Shown piece by piece: positions 8,278 through 16,737 of a stretch of 64,000 nt of DNA (position 1 is the first letter of the stretch; each line of letters opens with the position of its first letter). The stretch is from an uncultured Hymenobacter sp. (GTDB lineage Bacteria > Bacteroidota > Bacteroidia > Cytophagales > Hymenobacteraceae), in the NCBI GenBank assembly GCA_913776615.1, contig CAJYPK010000011.1, positions 18,014 through 82,013 of the forward strand, given 5' to 3'. The notes beneath the pieces were generated by a model. It did no database searches. It was not told where the DNA came from and was given only the letters and a program-made list of their open reading frames with translations. A program made the position numbers and the translations under genes.

Positions 8278-10410
8278 ATGAGCCTGCCTTGCTATCGATT
8301 ACGCCAGCTAAGCTGGGTTATTATACTGCTTGGCTTGTTGACCAGCTGGTCGGCCGCGGCGCAGGCAGAATACAATCAGTGGCATTTCGGCTTCCACACC
8401 GCCTTGCAATTTCCGGGGGGCACCGCCGCGCCTACCTTTTTGCCGGGCAGCCAGATGAACTCCGGCGAAGCCTGTGCCGCGATTGCCGATAGCCGGGGCC
8501 AGCTACTCTTCTACACGAATGGTATCCAAGCGTGGAATGCCCTGCACCAACCCTTAGCCAATGGCCTGGCCTTAGGCGGCTACGCGGGGGGCTCGGGCGT
8601 GCCGCCGAACTCTGCCACGCAGGGGGCGGCCATTGTTGCCAAGCCGGGCAGCCGCAGCGAGTATTATATTTTTACCGTGGATGCGGCTGAAAATGATTTG
8701 CGGGCCGGCCTGCACTATTCGCTCGTCGACATGAGCCGGCAGGGTGGCTTAGGCGAAGTCGTAGCCAAGGCCGTTCACGTCCCGCTGGCCATCGGCGATG
8801 GGCGGCTTACCGAAAAGCTAGCCATCGTGCGCCATGCCAACCAGCGCGACATCTGGGTGCTGGTGCACGGGTGGAATAATAATCTTTTCTGTGCATTTCT
8901 CGTCACCGCAGCGGGTATTAGCGCGACGCCGGTCGTTTCCGCTGGGGGCCTAGCGCACCAAGGAGGTACCGGCGCTCCTGCCAATTGGAATTGCATTGGA
9001 GCGATGAAGGTCTCGCCCGATGGCCGCCGCTTAGCCCTCGTGCAGTTCCAGACGGCCGCTGTAGAGCTCTTTGACTTCAATGCCGGCACGGGCATCGTCT
9101 CCAATCCCCGGCAGTTGCCTGTTGGCTACACCTACTCGAATTATGGCGTAGAGTTTTCGCCTAATAGCCAGCTGCTCTACATGACCCATGCGCAGGGAAT
9201 CCGTCAATGTAATCTGCTTACGGGGCAGACCACCAGCCTGAGCAACAGTACCAGTTTTGGCGCTTTGCAGCTGGGGCCAGATGGCAAGATTTATCAGGTA
9301 GAGTCAAGCCAATACCACAGAATTAACGTCGTGCAGGAGCCAGACCAGCCCGGCCTGGCTTGTGCCTACCGGGTGGCCCAACTGACTATTCCTGCGGGGC
9401 AAAATGCCTACCTCGGCCTGCCCACGGTACTCGTCACGCCCCCGGTAAGCCCCACCCCGTTGGTAAGTTTTGGGGTGGTTAACACGCAGGTCTGTGTGGG
9501 CGAAGTCAGCGCCTTCACGGCCGGTATCTACCCCGCGATGCCCGCAGCCACCATTAGCTGGGAGTTCGGCGAACCTGCGGCGGGCGCAGCCAACACGGCC
9601 GTTGGCACCAGCGTCCAGCACCAGTACGCCACTGCCGGGACGTACCAGGTGCTGATGCGGGTAACGAATGCGGGCGGGCAGGTCTACACCTATACGCAAC
9701 CGGTCGTTATCTCGGCGCACGCAGCCACCCGCTTGCTGGCTTCGGAGCCAGCTTGTGAAGGAGACGACGTTACGCTCTCCGTCAAGCCAATACCCCCCGC
9801 TGGCACGTGGTACATTTGGCAAGATGGTCTCCGTACCCCTTCGTCGGTACGGGTGGTGAAGACGAGCGGCCTGTACTGGGTCGACATTATCGCTCCGCAA
9901 CTCTGCCCCCAACGCGATTCGCTCCGCCTCACGCTGGCCCCTACTCCCCGCGTAACCTTGGGGCCAGACCGCCCCCTCGGGTGCGACGAACTACTCACCC
10001 TCGATGCGACTACTGCTATTGCGGGAAGCCGCTACCGCTGGCAAGACGGCAGTACGCAAGCCCAGTATCTCGCGCGGTCCCCCGGCCGCTACAGTGTGAG
10101 TATTACGACCCCCGCCGGGTGTACTACGCAGGCGGCGGTCACCCTAGGGGCCGCGACCAACTGCGCCGTGGTGCTGCCCACTATCATCACCCCGAACGGG
10201 GATCGGCTCAACGACAAGCTCGTCGTACGCGGATTAACCGCCGGCACATTTGCCCTGGCCGTTTACAACCGGTGGGGGCGGCTGGTGTATGAGCAGGCCA
10301 ATTACGCTAACAACTGGGAGGCGGCCGACCAGGCGGATGGAATCTATTACTATCTAGTGACTACCCAGTTGGGAACACGCTATAAGAGCTGGGTCGAAGT
10401 AATCCACTAA
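8278..10410 (+). CDS. PKD-domain surface protein with type B T9SS (gliding) C-terminal domain
   Basis: 710 residues. A signal peptide is clear at 1-29 (hydrophobic WVIILLGLLTSWSAAAQA). Residues ~35-380 look like a beta-propeller-type repeat region (FSPNSQLLYMTHAQG, LGPDGKIYQV). A PKD-like domain spans ~400-480 (SWEFGEPAAG, VQHQYATAGTYQVLMRVTNAGG). The last ~85 residues are the gliding motility-associated C-terminal domain: ITPNGDRLNDKLVVRG, then LAVYNRWGRLVYE, GIYYYLV and WVEVIH. This domain directs secretion by the type IX system and attachment to, or release from, the cell surface. The ligand is unknown. No operon partner is evident. Confidence 0.88.
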   Translation: MSLPCYRLRQLSWVIILLGLLTSWSAAAQAEYNQWHFGFHTALQFPGGTAAPTFLPGSQMNSGEACAAIADSRGQLLFYTNGIQAWNALHQPLANGLALGGYAGGSGVPPNSATQGAAIVAKPGSRSEYYIFTVDAAENDLRAGLHYSLVDMSRQGGLGEVVAKAVHVPLAIGDGRLTEKLAIVRHANQRDIWVLVHGWNNNLFCAFLVTAAGISATPVVSAGGLAHQGGTGAPANWNCIGAMKVSPDGRRLALVQFQTAAVELFDFNAGTGIVSNPRQLPVGYTYSNYGVEFSPNSQLLYMTHAQGIRQCNLLTGQTTSLSNSTSFGALQLGPDGKIYQVESSQYHRINVVQEPDQPGLACAYRVAQLTIPAGQNAYLGLPTVLVTPPVSPTPLVSFGVVNTQVCVGEVSAFTAGIYPAMPAATISWEFGEPAAGAANTAVGTSVQHQYATAGTYQVLMRVTNAGGQVYTYTQPVVISAHAATRLLASEPACEGDDVTLSVKPIPPAGTWYIWQDGLRTPSSVRVVKTSGLYWVDIIAPQLCPQRDSLRLTLAPTPRVTLGPDRPLGCDELLTLDATTAIAGSRYRWQDGSTQAQYLARSPGRYSVSITTPAGCTTQAAVTLGAATNCAVVLPTIITPNGDRLNDKLVVRGLTAGTFALAVYNRWGRLVYEQANYANNWEAADQADGIYYYLVTTQLGTRYKSWVEVIH

Positions 10411-10552
10411 GCTAGAAGCAGGTAGCTGCTGACCCACCTTGATTTCAAACCTGTTTCTTGACCTGCTACACTACCACTTTTAAGGCTCCAGGGGCGGGAG
10501 GAAGATGTTTAAGGTCTGCTGTAGCCAACACACGCAAGGGAGGTGATCCAAC

Positions 10553-11587
10553 TCATCTCCGAGCTGCGGAATCCAACACCGCGCCAACCAAGCCACCTTG
10601 TTTTGCATTCGGCCTTGAGCCCGCGATGCTTTTAGGCAATACCCCGTACTTTTTCTTAAAAGCCGAAGTAAAATGCGAGGCATGCCGGTAGCCGACCAGT
10701 TCGGCTACCTCGGCCACCGTCAGGTCGCCTTGCAGCAGGCAGGCGCGCGCTTTTTCCAGTTTGCAGTGCAGCAGGCAGCCGTAGACGGTATCGCCGAATA
10801 GCTGCCGGAATCCTTGTTTGAGTTTGCACTCGTTCAGGCCGGCCAGCGCGGCCAACTGAGGCAAAGTGGGGGCCTGGCTAACGTCCTGGAGCAGCAGGGC
10901 GCGGGCCGCGTGCAGCTTGTCGATGTCGGCGGCGCGCAGGCGCAGCTTCGGCGGCGGCGCCGGCTCGGCGGGCACCAGGAGTAGTGCCAGCAGCTCCAGT
11001 ACCTTGGCTTCGAGCCAGAACCGGCGGGCCGGGCCCTGGAGCGGGCAGTCGATTAGCTGCTGCATCAGCTGGCGCATGGCCGGGCTGATGGGCCGGTGCT
11101 GCGGGTGCAGCAGCGCCCAGGTGCCCCCCGCCCAACCCTGGGCCAACGGCCCGGCGCTGGCCTGCACCACGCGCTGGAGGTAAGCCCCGCTCAGGTGCAC
11201 CTCAAACTCGCGGCACGTTTGCCCGGCCGCCACCTCGTGCCGGCCGCTGGCCGGCCCGGGCAGGAACAGCAGGTTGCTTTCGCCCCCCCGAAACGCCAGG
11301 GCGGGCCCCGGGCCGTCGAGTTGCGACACGCAGGCCCCTTCGAGCAGGAAATGCATTTCCAGCGTGGGGGCGCTGAGCTGGCTGCGCAGGCGCAGGGGGC
11401 GGCTGGGCCGGAGGTCACCGTAGCCGATGTGCAGGTCGGGCAGGTAGATGTCGTGGTAAGAGCCCTGGCCCAGGGCATTGGCAAACCGGATTGTTTCTTC
11501 CCGGATACCGCTGGCTACCAAGCTTGTGCGGGCTGGCGAACCACCAATGTCGGCGAGGTCTGCCGTAGCAATGTCGTATAGTTTCAT
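10553..11587 (-). CDS. AraC-family regulator, PchR-like, of siderophore locus
   Basis: 344 residues. The C-terminal ~90 residues form two helix-turn-helix units (LPQLAALAGLNECKLKQGFR and VAEVAELVGYRHASHFTSAFKKKYG). The phrase LNECKLKQGFRQLFG is typical of PchR/YbtA-type iron-siderophore regulators. The N-terminal ~200 residues would sense the ligand. It is divergent from the siderophore operon, sharing a 110-base intergenic region that contains a perfect iron-box-like palindrome at 11661-11683. It probably activates the operon when ferri-siderophore is present and is itself iron-controlled; this is inferred from the family and position. Confidence 0.88.
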   Translation of the reverse strand: MKLYDIATADLADIGGSPARTSLVASGIREETIRFANALGQGSYHDIYLPDLHIGYGDLRPSRPLRLRSQLSAPTLEMHFLLEGACVSQLDGPGPALAFRGGESNLLFLPGPASGRHEVAAGQTCREFEVHLSGAYLQRVVQASAGPLAQGWAGGTWALLHPQHRPISPAMRQLMQQLIDCPLQGPARRFWLEAKVLELLALLLVPAEPAPPPKLRLRAADIDKLHAARALLLQDVSQAPTLPQLAALAGLNECKLKQGFRQLFGDTVYGCLLHCKLEKARACLLQGDLTVAEVAELVGYRHASHFTSAFKKKYGVLPKSIAGSRPNAKQGGLVGAVLDSAARR

Positions 11588-11660
11588 CCCGATTGGGTTG
11601 TTTTTACTCCCGCTGGCGCTACCAGCGGGTGAAAGGGCAGGAATAGTTTTGCAAACTTAA

Positions 11661-11683
11661 TTATTTAGACCAAGTCTAAATAA
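11661..11683. promoter_or_regulatory. palindromic operator, probable iron (Fur-type) box
   Basis: Perfect inverted repeat: ttatttagac, spacer caa, then gtctaaataa. It lies 15 bases before the ATG of the siderophore synthetase gene and 73 bases before the divergent AraC gene. An AT-rich palindrome of this kind between an AraC-type siderophore regulator and NIS genes fits a Fur or Fur-like binding site. It could equally bind the AraC protein. No second copy was noticed in the window. Confidence 0.65.
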
Positions 11684-11697
11684 AACATCCTCTCTCC

Positions 11698-14127
11698 ATG
11701 ACTTCCTTTTCCACCTCTCCGCCCGCTTCCTCCGGGCTGGAACTAGCTGAGCAGCTGACGATAACTGCTTTGCTCAACACGTATCTGCGGGAATTTGGGC
11801 CGGCTGTTTTTTTGCGCGAAGTGCCGCGCCACGACACGCAGCTCGCCACGCTGATGCTGGCCCACGGCCCGGCCACCTGGCTGCGCATCGAGTGGGAGCA
11901 CCAGGATGTCTGCCTGTATGCTCCGATGGCTTACTGCTCCCCCACGGGGCAGCACGCCTACACCTTCCCAATTTTTAGCCGCGCCCTGGCCAGCGTGGGG
12001 CCGCTTCGCCCGCTGCCGCTGGCAGCGCTGGCCGCCCTCGTGAGCCAGGCCGCCGGTAGCCGCCGCCCGGCCGTATTCGCGGCCCGCCTGCGCGCCAGCG
12101 CCTACAATCTGCGCCTGATGCTGACCACCGCGCCCGCACCCGGCGCGGGGCTGCCGCCCTTCCTGCAATCGGAGCAGGCGCTGCGCCTGGGCCACGCCAT
12201 GCACCCGCTCAGCAAAGACCGCAGCGGCTTCAACGAGGCCGATCTGCTGGCTTACTCGCCGGAGTTTGGGCGGGCCTTCCGGCTGGTTTACTTTCTGGCT
12301 CACCCGGCGGTGGTGCAGGCGCAGGAGGTCGGCCCGCCCACGGTGCAGGCCGCGCTGCGGGCGGCCCTGCTGGCAGAGGCCAACTTACCCGCTACCACCC
12401 GCACGACCCTGCGGGCTCACCCCGACTGGCACCTGCTGCCCGTGCACCCCTGGGAAGCCCGGCGGCTCCCGGGCCAGCCGGCCGTGGCAGACCTGCTGGC
12501 GACGCGGCAGCTCCTGCCGCTGGGGGCGGCCGGGCCGGCGTTTTACGCTACTTCGTCGGTGCGCACGGTGTACGCGCCGGGGCTGCCGTTTATGCTCAAG
12601 CTCTCGCTCAGCGCCAAGCTGACCAACTCGGTACGCCTCAACCACGCTTGGGAATTGCCGCTGGGCGTGCAGGTGATGGCGCTCCTGCATTCAAGCTGGG
12701 GCATGGCCGTGGGGCGCGACTTTCCGACGGTGGAGTTTATCCCCGACCCGGCCTACCTGGCCCTGCGCAGCGGCGCGGAGCTGGTGCCGGCGTTCAGCAC
12801 CATTGTGCGGCACAATCCATTTCCGGCCGGCGATACCCGCCGGGTAGTACTGCTGGCCACCTGGGCCGAGGCGCTGCCCGGCGTAGTCTCCGACCTGGCC
12901 CGGGCGCTGCGGGCCGGGGCCGCTACTACCGGCGAGCCACTGCGGGCCGTGGGCGGGCGCTGGTTCGATGCCTACCTGCGGGTACTGCTGGAGCCGCTGC
13001 TGGGCATCTACTCGCGCTACGGGCTGGCGTTGGAGGCCCATCAGCAGAATATTTTGCTGGAACTGGATGAGGCGGGCTGGCCGGTGAAAGTGTTTTTCCG
13101 CGACAACCAAGGCTATTTTTTCCGCGAGGGCAAGGCGGCCGAGCTGCGGCGTCACGTGCCCGGCTTCGGCACTGGCTGCTACCTGGTGCACACCGAAGAG
13201 CACATCAACCCCAAGTACGCCTACTATTTACTGCTTAATAACTTACTGGGCCTGATCGCCAGCATGGGCCGCCAGGGCCTGGCCACCGAAGCCGACCTGC
13301 TGGCCCGTACCGCCGCCTGCCTCGAAGCCCAGCGCCCCACCGACGAAACCGGCCTGGTCGCCTACCTGCTCGACGCCCCTTTTTGGGAAGCCAAGGGCAA
13401 CCTGCGCATGAGCCTCACCGACATGAACGAGGCCACCCAGCCCGTCGAGGCCCCCGCCATCTACCTGCCGTATCCCAATCCGCTCAGCCGGGCGCGGCAC
13501 CACGCGGCGGCGCTGCTGGCTCCCGTGCCCGGCGGGCCGGTGGTAGCCAGCCGCCGCGTGGCCGAGTACGACGGGGCCACGCTGGCGCTGCGGCCCTTCG
13601 ACGCCGCTACCGACCTGCTGCCTTACCACCGCTGGATGAACGAGCCCTACGCCCGGCCCTTCTGGCAGCTCCACGGCCCGCTCGAAAATCTGGAAACCCA
13701 CTACCTCAGCCTGCAAGCCGCCCCCGACGCGGCCGTGTACACCGGCTTGCTCGACGGGGAGCCCGTCTTCACGCTGGAAATCTACTGGGCCCCCGGCGAC
13801 CTGGTGGGTCGCTACTACGACGCCCAGCCCGGCGATTACGGCCTGCACTTGCTGCTGGCCCCGGCCACCCAGCGGCGGCCCCGCTTTTCGCGCCACGTGC
13901 TGCGGCTGTGCCTCGAATTGCTATTTACCGACCCGCGCGTGACGCGCGTCATCTGCGAGGCCGACCGGCACAACGCAGGCATGGCGCGGCTGCTGGCCCG
14001 CAGCCACTTCCAGTTTCAGCGCTACGTGCAGCTGCCCGACAAGGAAGCCAGCCTCACCACCTGCACCCGCGCCGACCTGGCCCGCCTGGTCGCCGACCTG
14101 CGGCAGCCGGCGGCGGCGCTGGCCTAG
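11698..14127 (+). CDS. IucA/IucC siderophore synthetase fused to IucB/AlcB acetyltransferase
   Basis: 809 residues. Residues ~1-600 are an NRPS-independent (NIS) synthetase, which joins citrate or a similar acid to a hydroxamate amine using ATP. Motifs: HPLSKDRSGF from His169, LPVHPWE, SAKLTNSVRLN, and HQQNILLELDEAGWPVKVFFRDNQG near residue 447. Residues ~620-795 form a second domain, a GNAT of the AlcB/IucB type (LRPFDAATDLLPYHRWMNEP, VYTGLLDGEPVFTLEIYW, ICEADRHNAGMARLL), which acetylates N-hydroxylysine or a related amine. In classic aerobactin operons these are separate proteins, so this is a natural fusion. It is the first gene of the operon behind the palindrome at 11661. Confidence 0.92.
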   Translation: MTSFSTSPPASSGLELAEQLTITALLNTYLREFGPAVFLREVPRHDTQLATLMLAHGPATWLRIEWEHQDVCLYAPMAYCSPTGQHAYTFPIFSRALASVGPLRPLPLAALAALVSQAAGSRRPAVFAARLRASAYNLRLMLTTAPAPGAGLPPFLQSEQALRLGHAMHPLSKDRSGFNEADLLAYSPEFGRAFRLVYFLAHPAVVQAQEVGPPTVQAALRAALLAEANLPATTRTTLRAHPDWHLLPVHPWEARRLPGQPAVADLLATRQLLPLGAAGPAFYATSSVRTVYAPGLPFMLKLSLSAKLTNSVRLNHAWELPLGVQVMALLHSSWGMAVGRDFPTVEFIPDPAYLALRSGAELVPAFSTIVRHNPFPAGDTRRVVLLATWAEALPGVVSDLARALRAGAATTGEPLRAVGGRWFDAYLRVLLEPLLGIYSRYGLALEAHQQNILLELDEAGWPVKVFFRDNQGYFFREGKAAELRRHVPGFGTGCYLVHTEEHINPKYAYYLLLNNLLGLIASMGRQGLATEADLLARTAACLEAQRPTDETGLVAYLLDAPFWEAKGNLRMSLTDMNEATQPVEAPAIYLPYPNPLSRARHHAAALLAPVPGGPVVASRRVAEYDGATLALRPFDAATDLLPYHRWMNEPYARPFWQLHGPLENLETHYLSLQAAPDAAVYTGLLDGEPVFTLEIYWAPGDLVGRYYDAQPGDYGLHLLLAPATQRRPRFSRHVLRLCLELLFTDPRVTRVICEADRHNAGMARLLARSHFQFQRYVQLPDKEASLTTCTRADLARLVADLRQPAAALA

Positions 14128-14157
14128 GCGGCGCGGGCGCTCGGCGCTCATCGCGGC

Positions 14158-14187
14158 AGCTTGCCAGTGCGTGCTCACTGGCAAGCT
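14158..14187 (+). promoter_or_regulatory. intercistronic hairpin in siderophore operon
   Basis: A 12-bp perfect stem (agcttgccagtg, complement at 14176-14187) with a 6-base loop, between the synthetase stop and the monooxygenase ATG. No T-run follows, so it is more likely an RNA-processing or partial read-through element than a full terminator. All later genes of the operon overlap each other. Confidence 0.5.
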
Positions 14188-14213
14188 ATCCTATTCAACT
14201 CTTTGCTAACTAT

Positions 14214-15563
14214 ATGAATCCACCCTCCCCCAATCAGCTTTACGATATCCTGGGCATCGGCATTGGGCCGTTCAACTTGGGCCTGGCCGCGCTAAGCGAG
14301 CCCATTACCAGCCTGACTACCATCTTTTTCGAGCAGGGCTCCGAATTCAATTGGCACCCCGGCATGATGCTCAAGGGCGCCAAGCTCCAGGTGCCTTACC
14401 TGGCCGACCTCGTGACGCTGGTCGACCCGTGCAGCCGGTTTTCGTTCGTGAACTACCTCAAGCAAATCGGGCGGCTGTTTCACTTCTGCATCAAGGAAGA
14501 CCTGTTCATCTCGCGGCACGAGTACAACCAGTACTGCCGCTGGGTGGCGGCCCAGCTGCCGGCCTGCCAGTTTGGGCACCGCGTTGAGCGCGTCGAGCAC
14601 GACGCCGACCTGGGCCTGTACGCCGTGACGGTGCGGACGCTGGCAACCGGCCAGGCCACTATCTACCACGCCCGCCACGTGGTGCTGGGCGTGGGCAGCC
14701 GGCCCGCGCTGCCCGCCTTTTGCGCCGGCCTGCCGCCCGAGCGGGTGCTGCACTCGGCCGACTACCTGCGCCGCAAGGCCAGCCTACCGGCGGGGGCGAC
14801 CATCAGCCTCATCGGCTCGGGGCAGAGCGCGGCCGAGGTCTTTTACGACTTGCTCACCAACCCCGCCGCGCCGGGCTACTCGCTGGCCTGGTTTAGCCGG
14901 GCCGACCGCTTTTACCCGATGGAGTATTCCAAGCTGACCCTGGAATTCACCTCGCCCGACTACGTAGATTATTTCTACGACCTGCCGCCCGCCCGCAAGG
15001 CGCGGGTGCTGGCCGGCCAGGACAGCTTTTACAAAGGCATTAATTTTGAATTGATTAACGCCATCTACGACGAGCTCTACGACCGCTCGGCGCAGGGCGA
15101 GCCGCTGGCCGTGCACATTCAGCCCGCCTGCGAGCTGACGGCCGTGGCCACCACCCCGCAGGGCCTGGAGCTGACGCTGCACCAGCACCAGCAGGGCCGC
15201 ACCTTTCACCACGCTACCGACGTGGTCATCCTGGCCACCGGCTACCAGAGCACCCCGCCCGCCTTCCTGGAGCCCGTGCGCGAGCACATCTGCTGGGATG
15301 CGCAGGGGCGCTTCGCGGTGGCCCGCAACTACGCCATCGACCACTCGGGCCGGGGCATCTTCGTGCAGAACGCCGAGCTGCACACCCACGGCTTCGTAGC
15401 TCCCGACCTGGGCATGGGACCCTACCGCAACGCCTGGATTCTCAACGAGATTCTGGGTACCGAGCACTACGTACTCGACCGCCGCATTGCCTTTCAAACC
15501 TTCGGCGCGCCCGCCCCGGCCACCGCGCCCCAGCCCCTCGCCCATGCCTACGACCCGCGCTGA
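14214..15563 (+). CDS. lysine/ornithine N-monooxygenase (IucD-like)
   Basis: 449 residues from ATG 14214; the frame is open far upstream, inside the preceding gene, but that part is not protein-like. It is a flavin-dependent amine N-hydroxylase that makes the hydroxylamine group of hydroxamate siderophores. Visible motifs: FAD site GIGIGPFNLGLAAL at residues 14-27, substrate region FNWHPGMMLKGAKLQVPYLADLVTL, NADPH site ISLIGSGQSAAEVFYDL near 197-213, and the ATG-x-P-type motif VVILATGYQSTPP near 337. Whether lysine, ornithine or a diamine is used is not decided by sequence alone; no decarboxylase is encoded nearby, which favours lysine (aerobactin type). It overlaps the MFS gene by 20 bases. 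Confidence 0.92.
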   Translation: MNPPSPNQLYDILGIGIGPFNLGLAALSEPITSLTTIFFEQGSEFNWHPGMMLKGAKLQVPYLADLVTLVDPCSRFSFVNYLKQIGRLFHFCIKEDLFISRHEYNQYCRWVAAQLPACQFGHRVERVEHDADLGLYAVTVRTLATGQATIYHARHVVLGVGSRPALPAFCAGLPPERVLHSADYLRRKASLPAGATISLIGSGQSAAEVFYDLLTNPAAPGYSLAWFSRADRFYPMEYSKLTLEFTSPDYVDYFYDLPPARKARVLAGQDSFYKGINFELINAIYDELYDRSAQGEPLAVHIQPACELTAVATTPQGLELTLHQHQQGRTFHHATDVVILATGYQSTPPAFLEPVREHICWDAQGRFAVARNYAIDHSGRGIFVQNAELHTHGFVAPDLGMGPYRNAWILNEILGTEHYVLDRRIAFQTFGAPAPATAPQPLAHAYDPR

Positions 15564-16737
15564 CCTCCGCATCCGGCGCTGGCTGCTGGGCATCGCCGTG
15601 CTTTCCTACCTGGCCGACTCCATGCTGGTGCCGTTTTACCCGCAGTATTTTCAGCGGGTGTACGGCCTGGCCTGGCCGCTGGCCACCGGGCTCTACGTGG
15701 CCGTGTGCCGGCTGGGAGTGCTGGGCTCGTTTCAGCTCTGGGCCAGGCTGGCGCAGCGCGTGCCGGTGCTGCGGCTGCTCACCTACACCCAGGGGGCGGC
15801 CGGGGTGCTGTGCCTGGCCTGCGCCGCCGCGCCCAACGTGGCCTCGTTCGTGGTGCTGTCGGTACTGGCCGACCTCTGCAAGAGCAGCTACCTGCTGCTC
15901 TACCCGCACCTGATTCGGGTGGCGGGCCGCGAGCAGGAAGCCAGCATCATCGCCAGCATGGGCTTTATTGTGAACCTGGGCATCGTGCTGGCCGCGCTGG
16001 CCGGCGGGGCCTTGTTCGATGGGTTGAACCCGCGCTACATCGTCGTGGGCGTGGGCCTGCTCGACTTTGCCCAGCTCTTCATCAGTCGGCACGTGCTGCG
16101 CATCCCCCATCCATCCAATGAGGTGCCAGCGCCGGCCGAGGCCCCCGCGCCCGCCGCTGGCAACGGCCGCCGGCTGGTGGGCGTGGCCGCCCTCATGTTT
16201 TTGTTCTATTTCACGTTCATGCTGCTGCGGCCTTTTTACACCCGCTACCTGGCGGGTGCATTTCCGGGCATTAGCCTGAAGGCAAGCGGCTTGCTCTTCG
16301 TAATTCCGAGCCTTATGGCGGTGGGCATTGCCCCTTTCACCCGCCGGCTCACCGCCGACCACACCATTCGCAGCCTGCTGCTGGGGGCCGCGCTGGTGCT
16401 GGGGCTGACCACCTTGGGCCAGCTGGTCAGCCCCAGCCTGGGCTGGCTGGTAGCGGCCCGGGTGGGCTACGGCGCGGCGCTCTTTCTGCTCGAAATCGGC
16501 ATTGATTACCTGCTCTTCCGCTGGTCGGCCGCCCACGACATGCTGGGCAACTACCGCGTCATCAACCTGATGCAAAACCTGGCCATCATCCTGGCTCCCC
16601 TGCTGGCCAGCTACGCCGTGGATACGGCCTCGCTCACCACGCCCTTCTTGCTGGCCACGGCCGGGGCGCTGGCCCTGGTGCCCGTTACCCTTTTCTGTTT
16701 CCGTTCCGCTTTTCGCCCCGCATTGTATGCTGCCTGA
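15544..16737 (+). CDS. MFS transporter, probable siderophore exporter
   Basis: 397 residues from ATG 15544. About twelve hydrophobic segments are visible, starting LLGIAVLSYLADSMLVPFYPQYF; a charged or Pro/Ala-rich central loop (PAPAEAPAPAAGNGRR) separates the two six-helix halves. The gene is embedded between siderophore biosynthesis genes, overlapping the upstream gene by 20 bases and the downstream gene by 11 bases, so export of the finished siderophore across the inner membrane is the natural role. An import role cannot be excluded. Confidence 0.85.
   Translation: MPTTRADLRIRRWLLGIAVLSYLADSMLVPFYPQYFQRVYGLAWPLATGLYVAVCRLGVLGSFQLWARLAQRVPVLRLLTYTQGAAGVLCLACAAAPNVASFVVLSVLADLCKSSYLLLYPHLIRVAGREQEASIIASMGFIVNLGIVLAALAGGALFDGLNPRYIVVGVGLLDFAQLFISRHVLRIPHPSNEVPAPAEAPAPAAGNGRRLVGVAALMFLFYFTFMLLRPFYTRYLAGAFPGISLKASGLLFVIPSLMAVGIAPFTRRLTADHTIRSLLLGAALVLGLTTLGQLVSPSLGWLVAARVGYGAALFLLEIGIDYLLFRWSAAHDMLGNYRVINLMQNLAIILAPLLASYAVDTASLTTPFLLATAGALALVPVTLFCFRSAFRPALYAA

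Noticed and set aside
13383..14213. Long plus-strand frame ahead of the N-monooxygenase
   Set aside because: It overlaps the acetyltransferase domain in another phase; the true monooxygenase starts at 14214.
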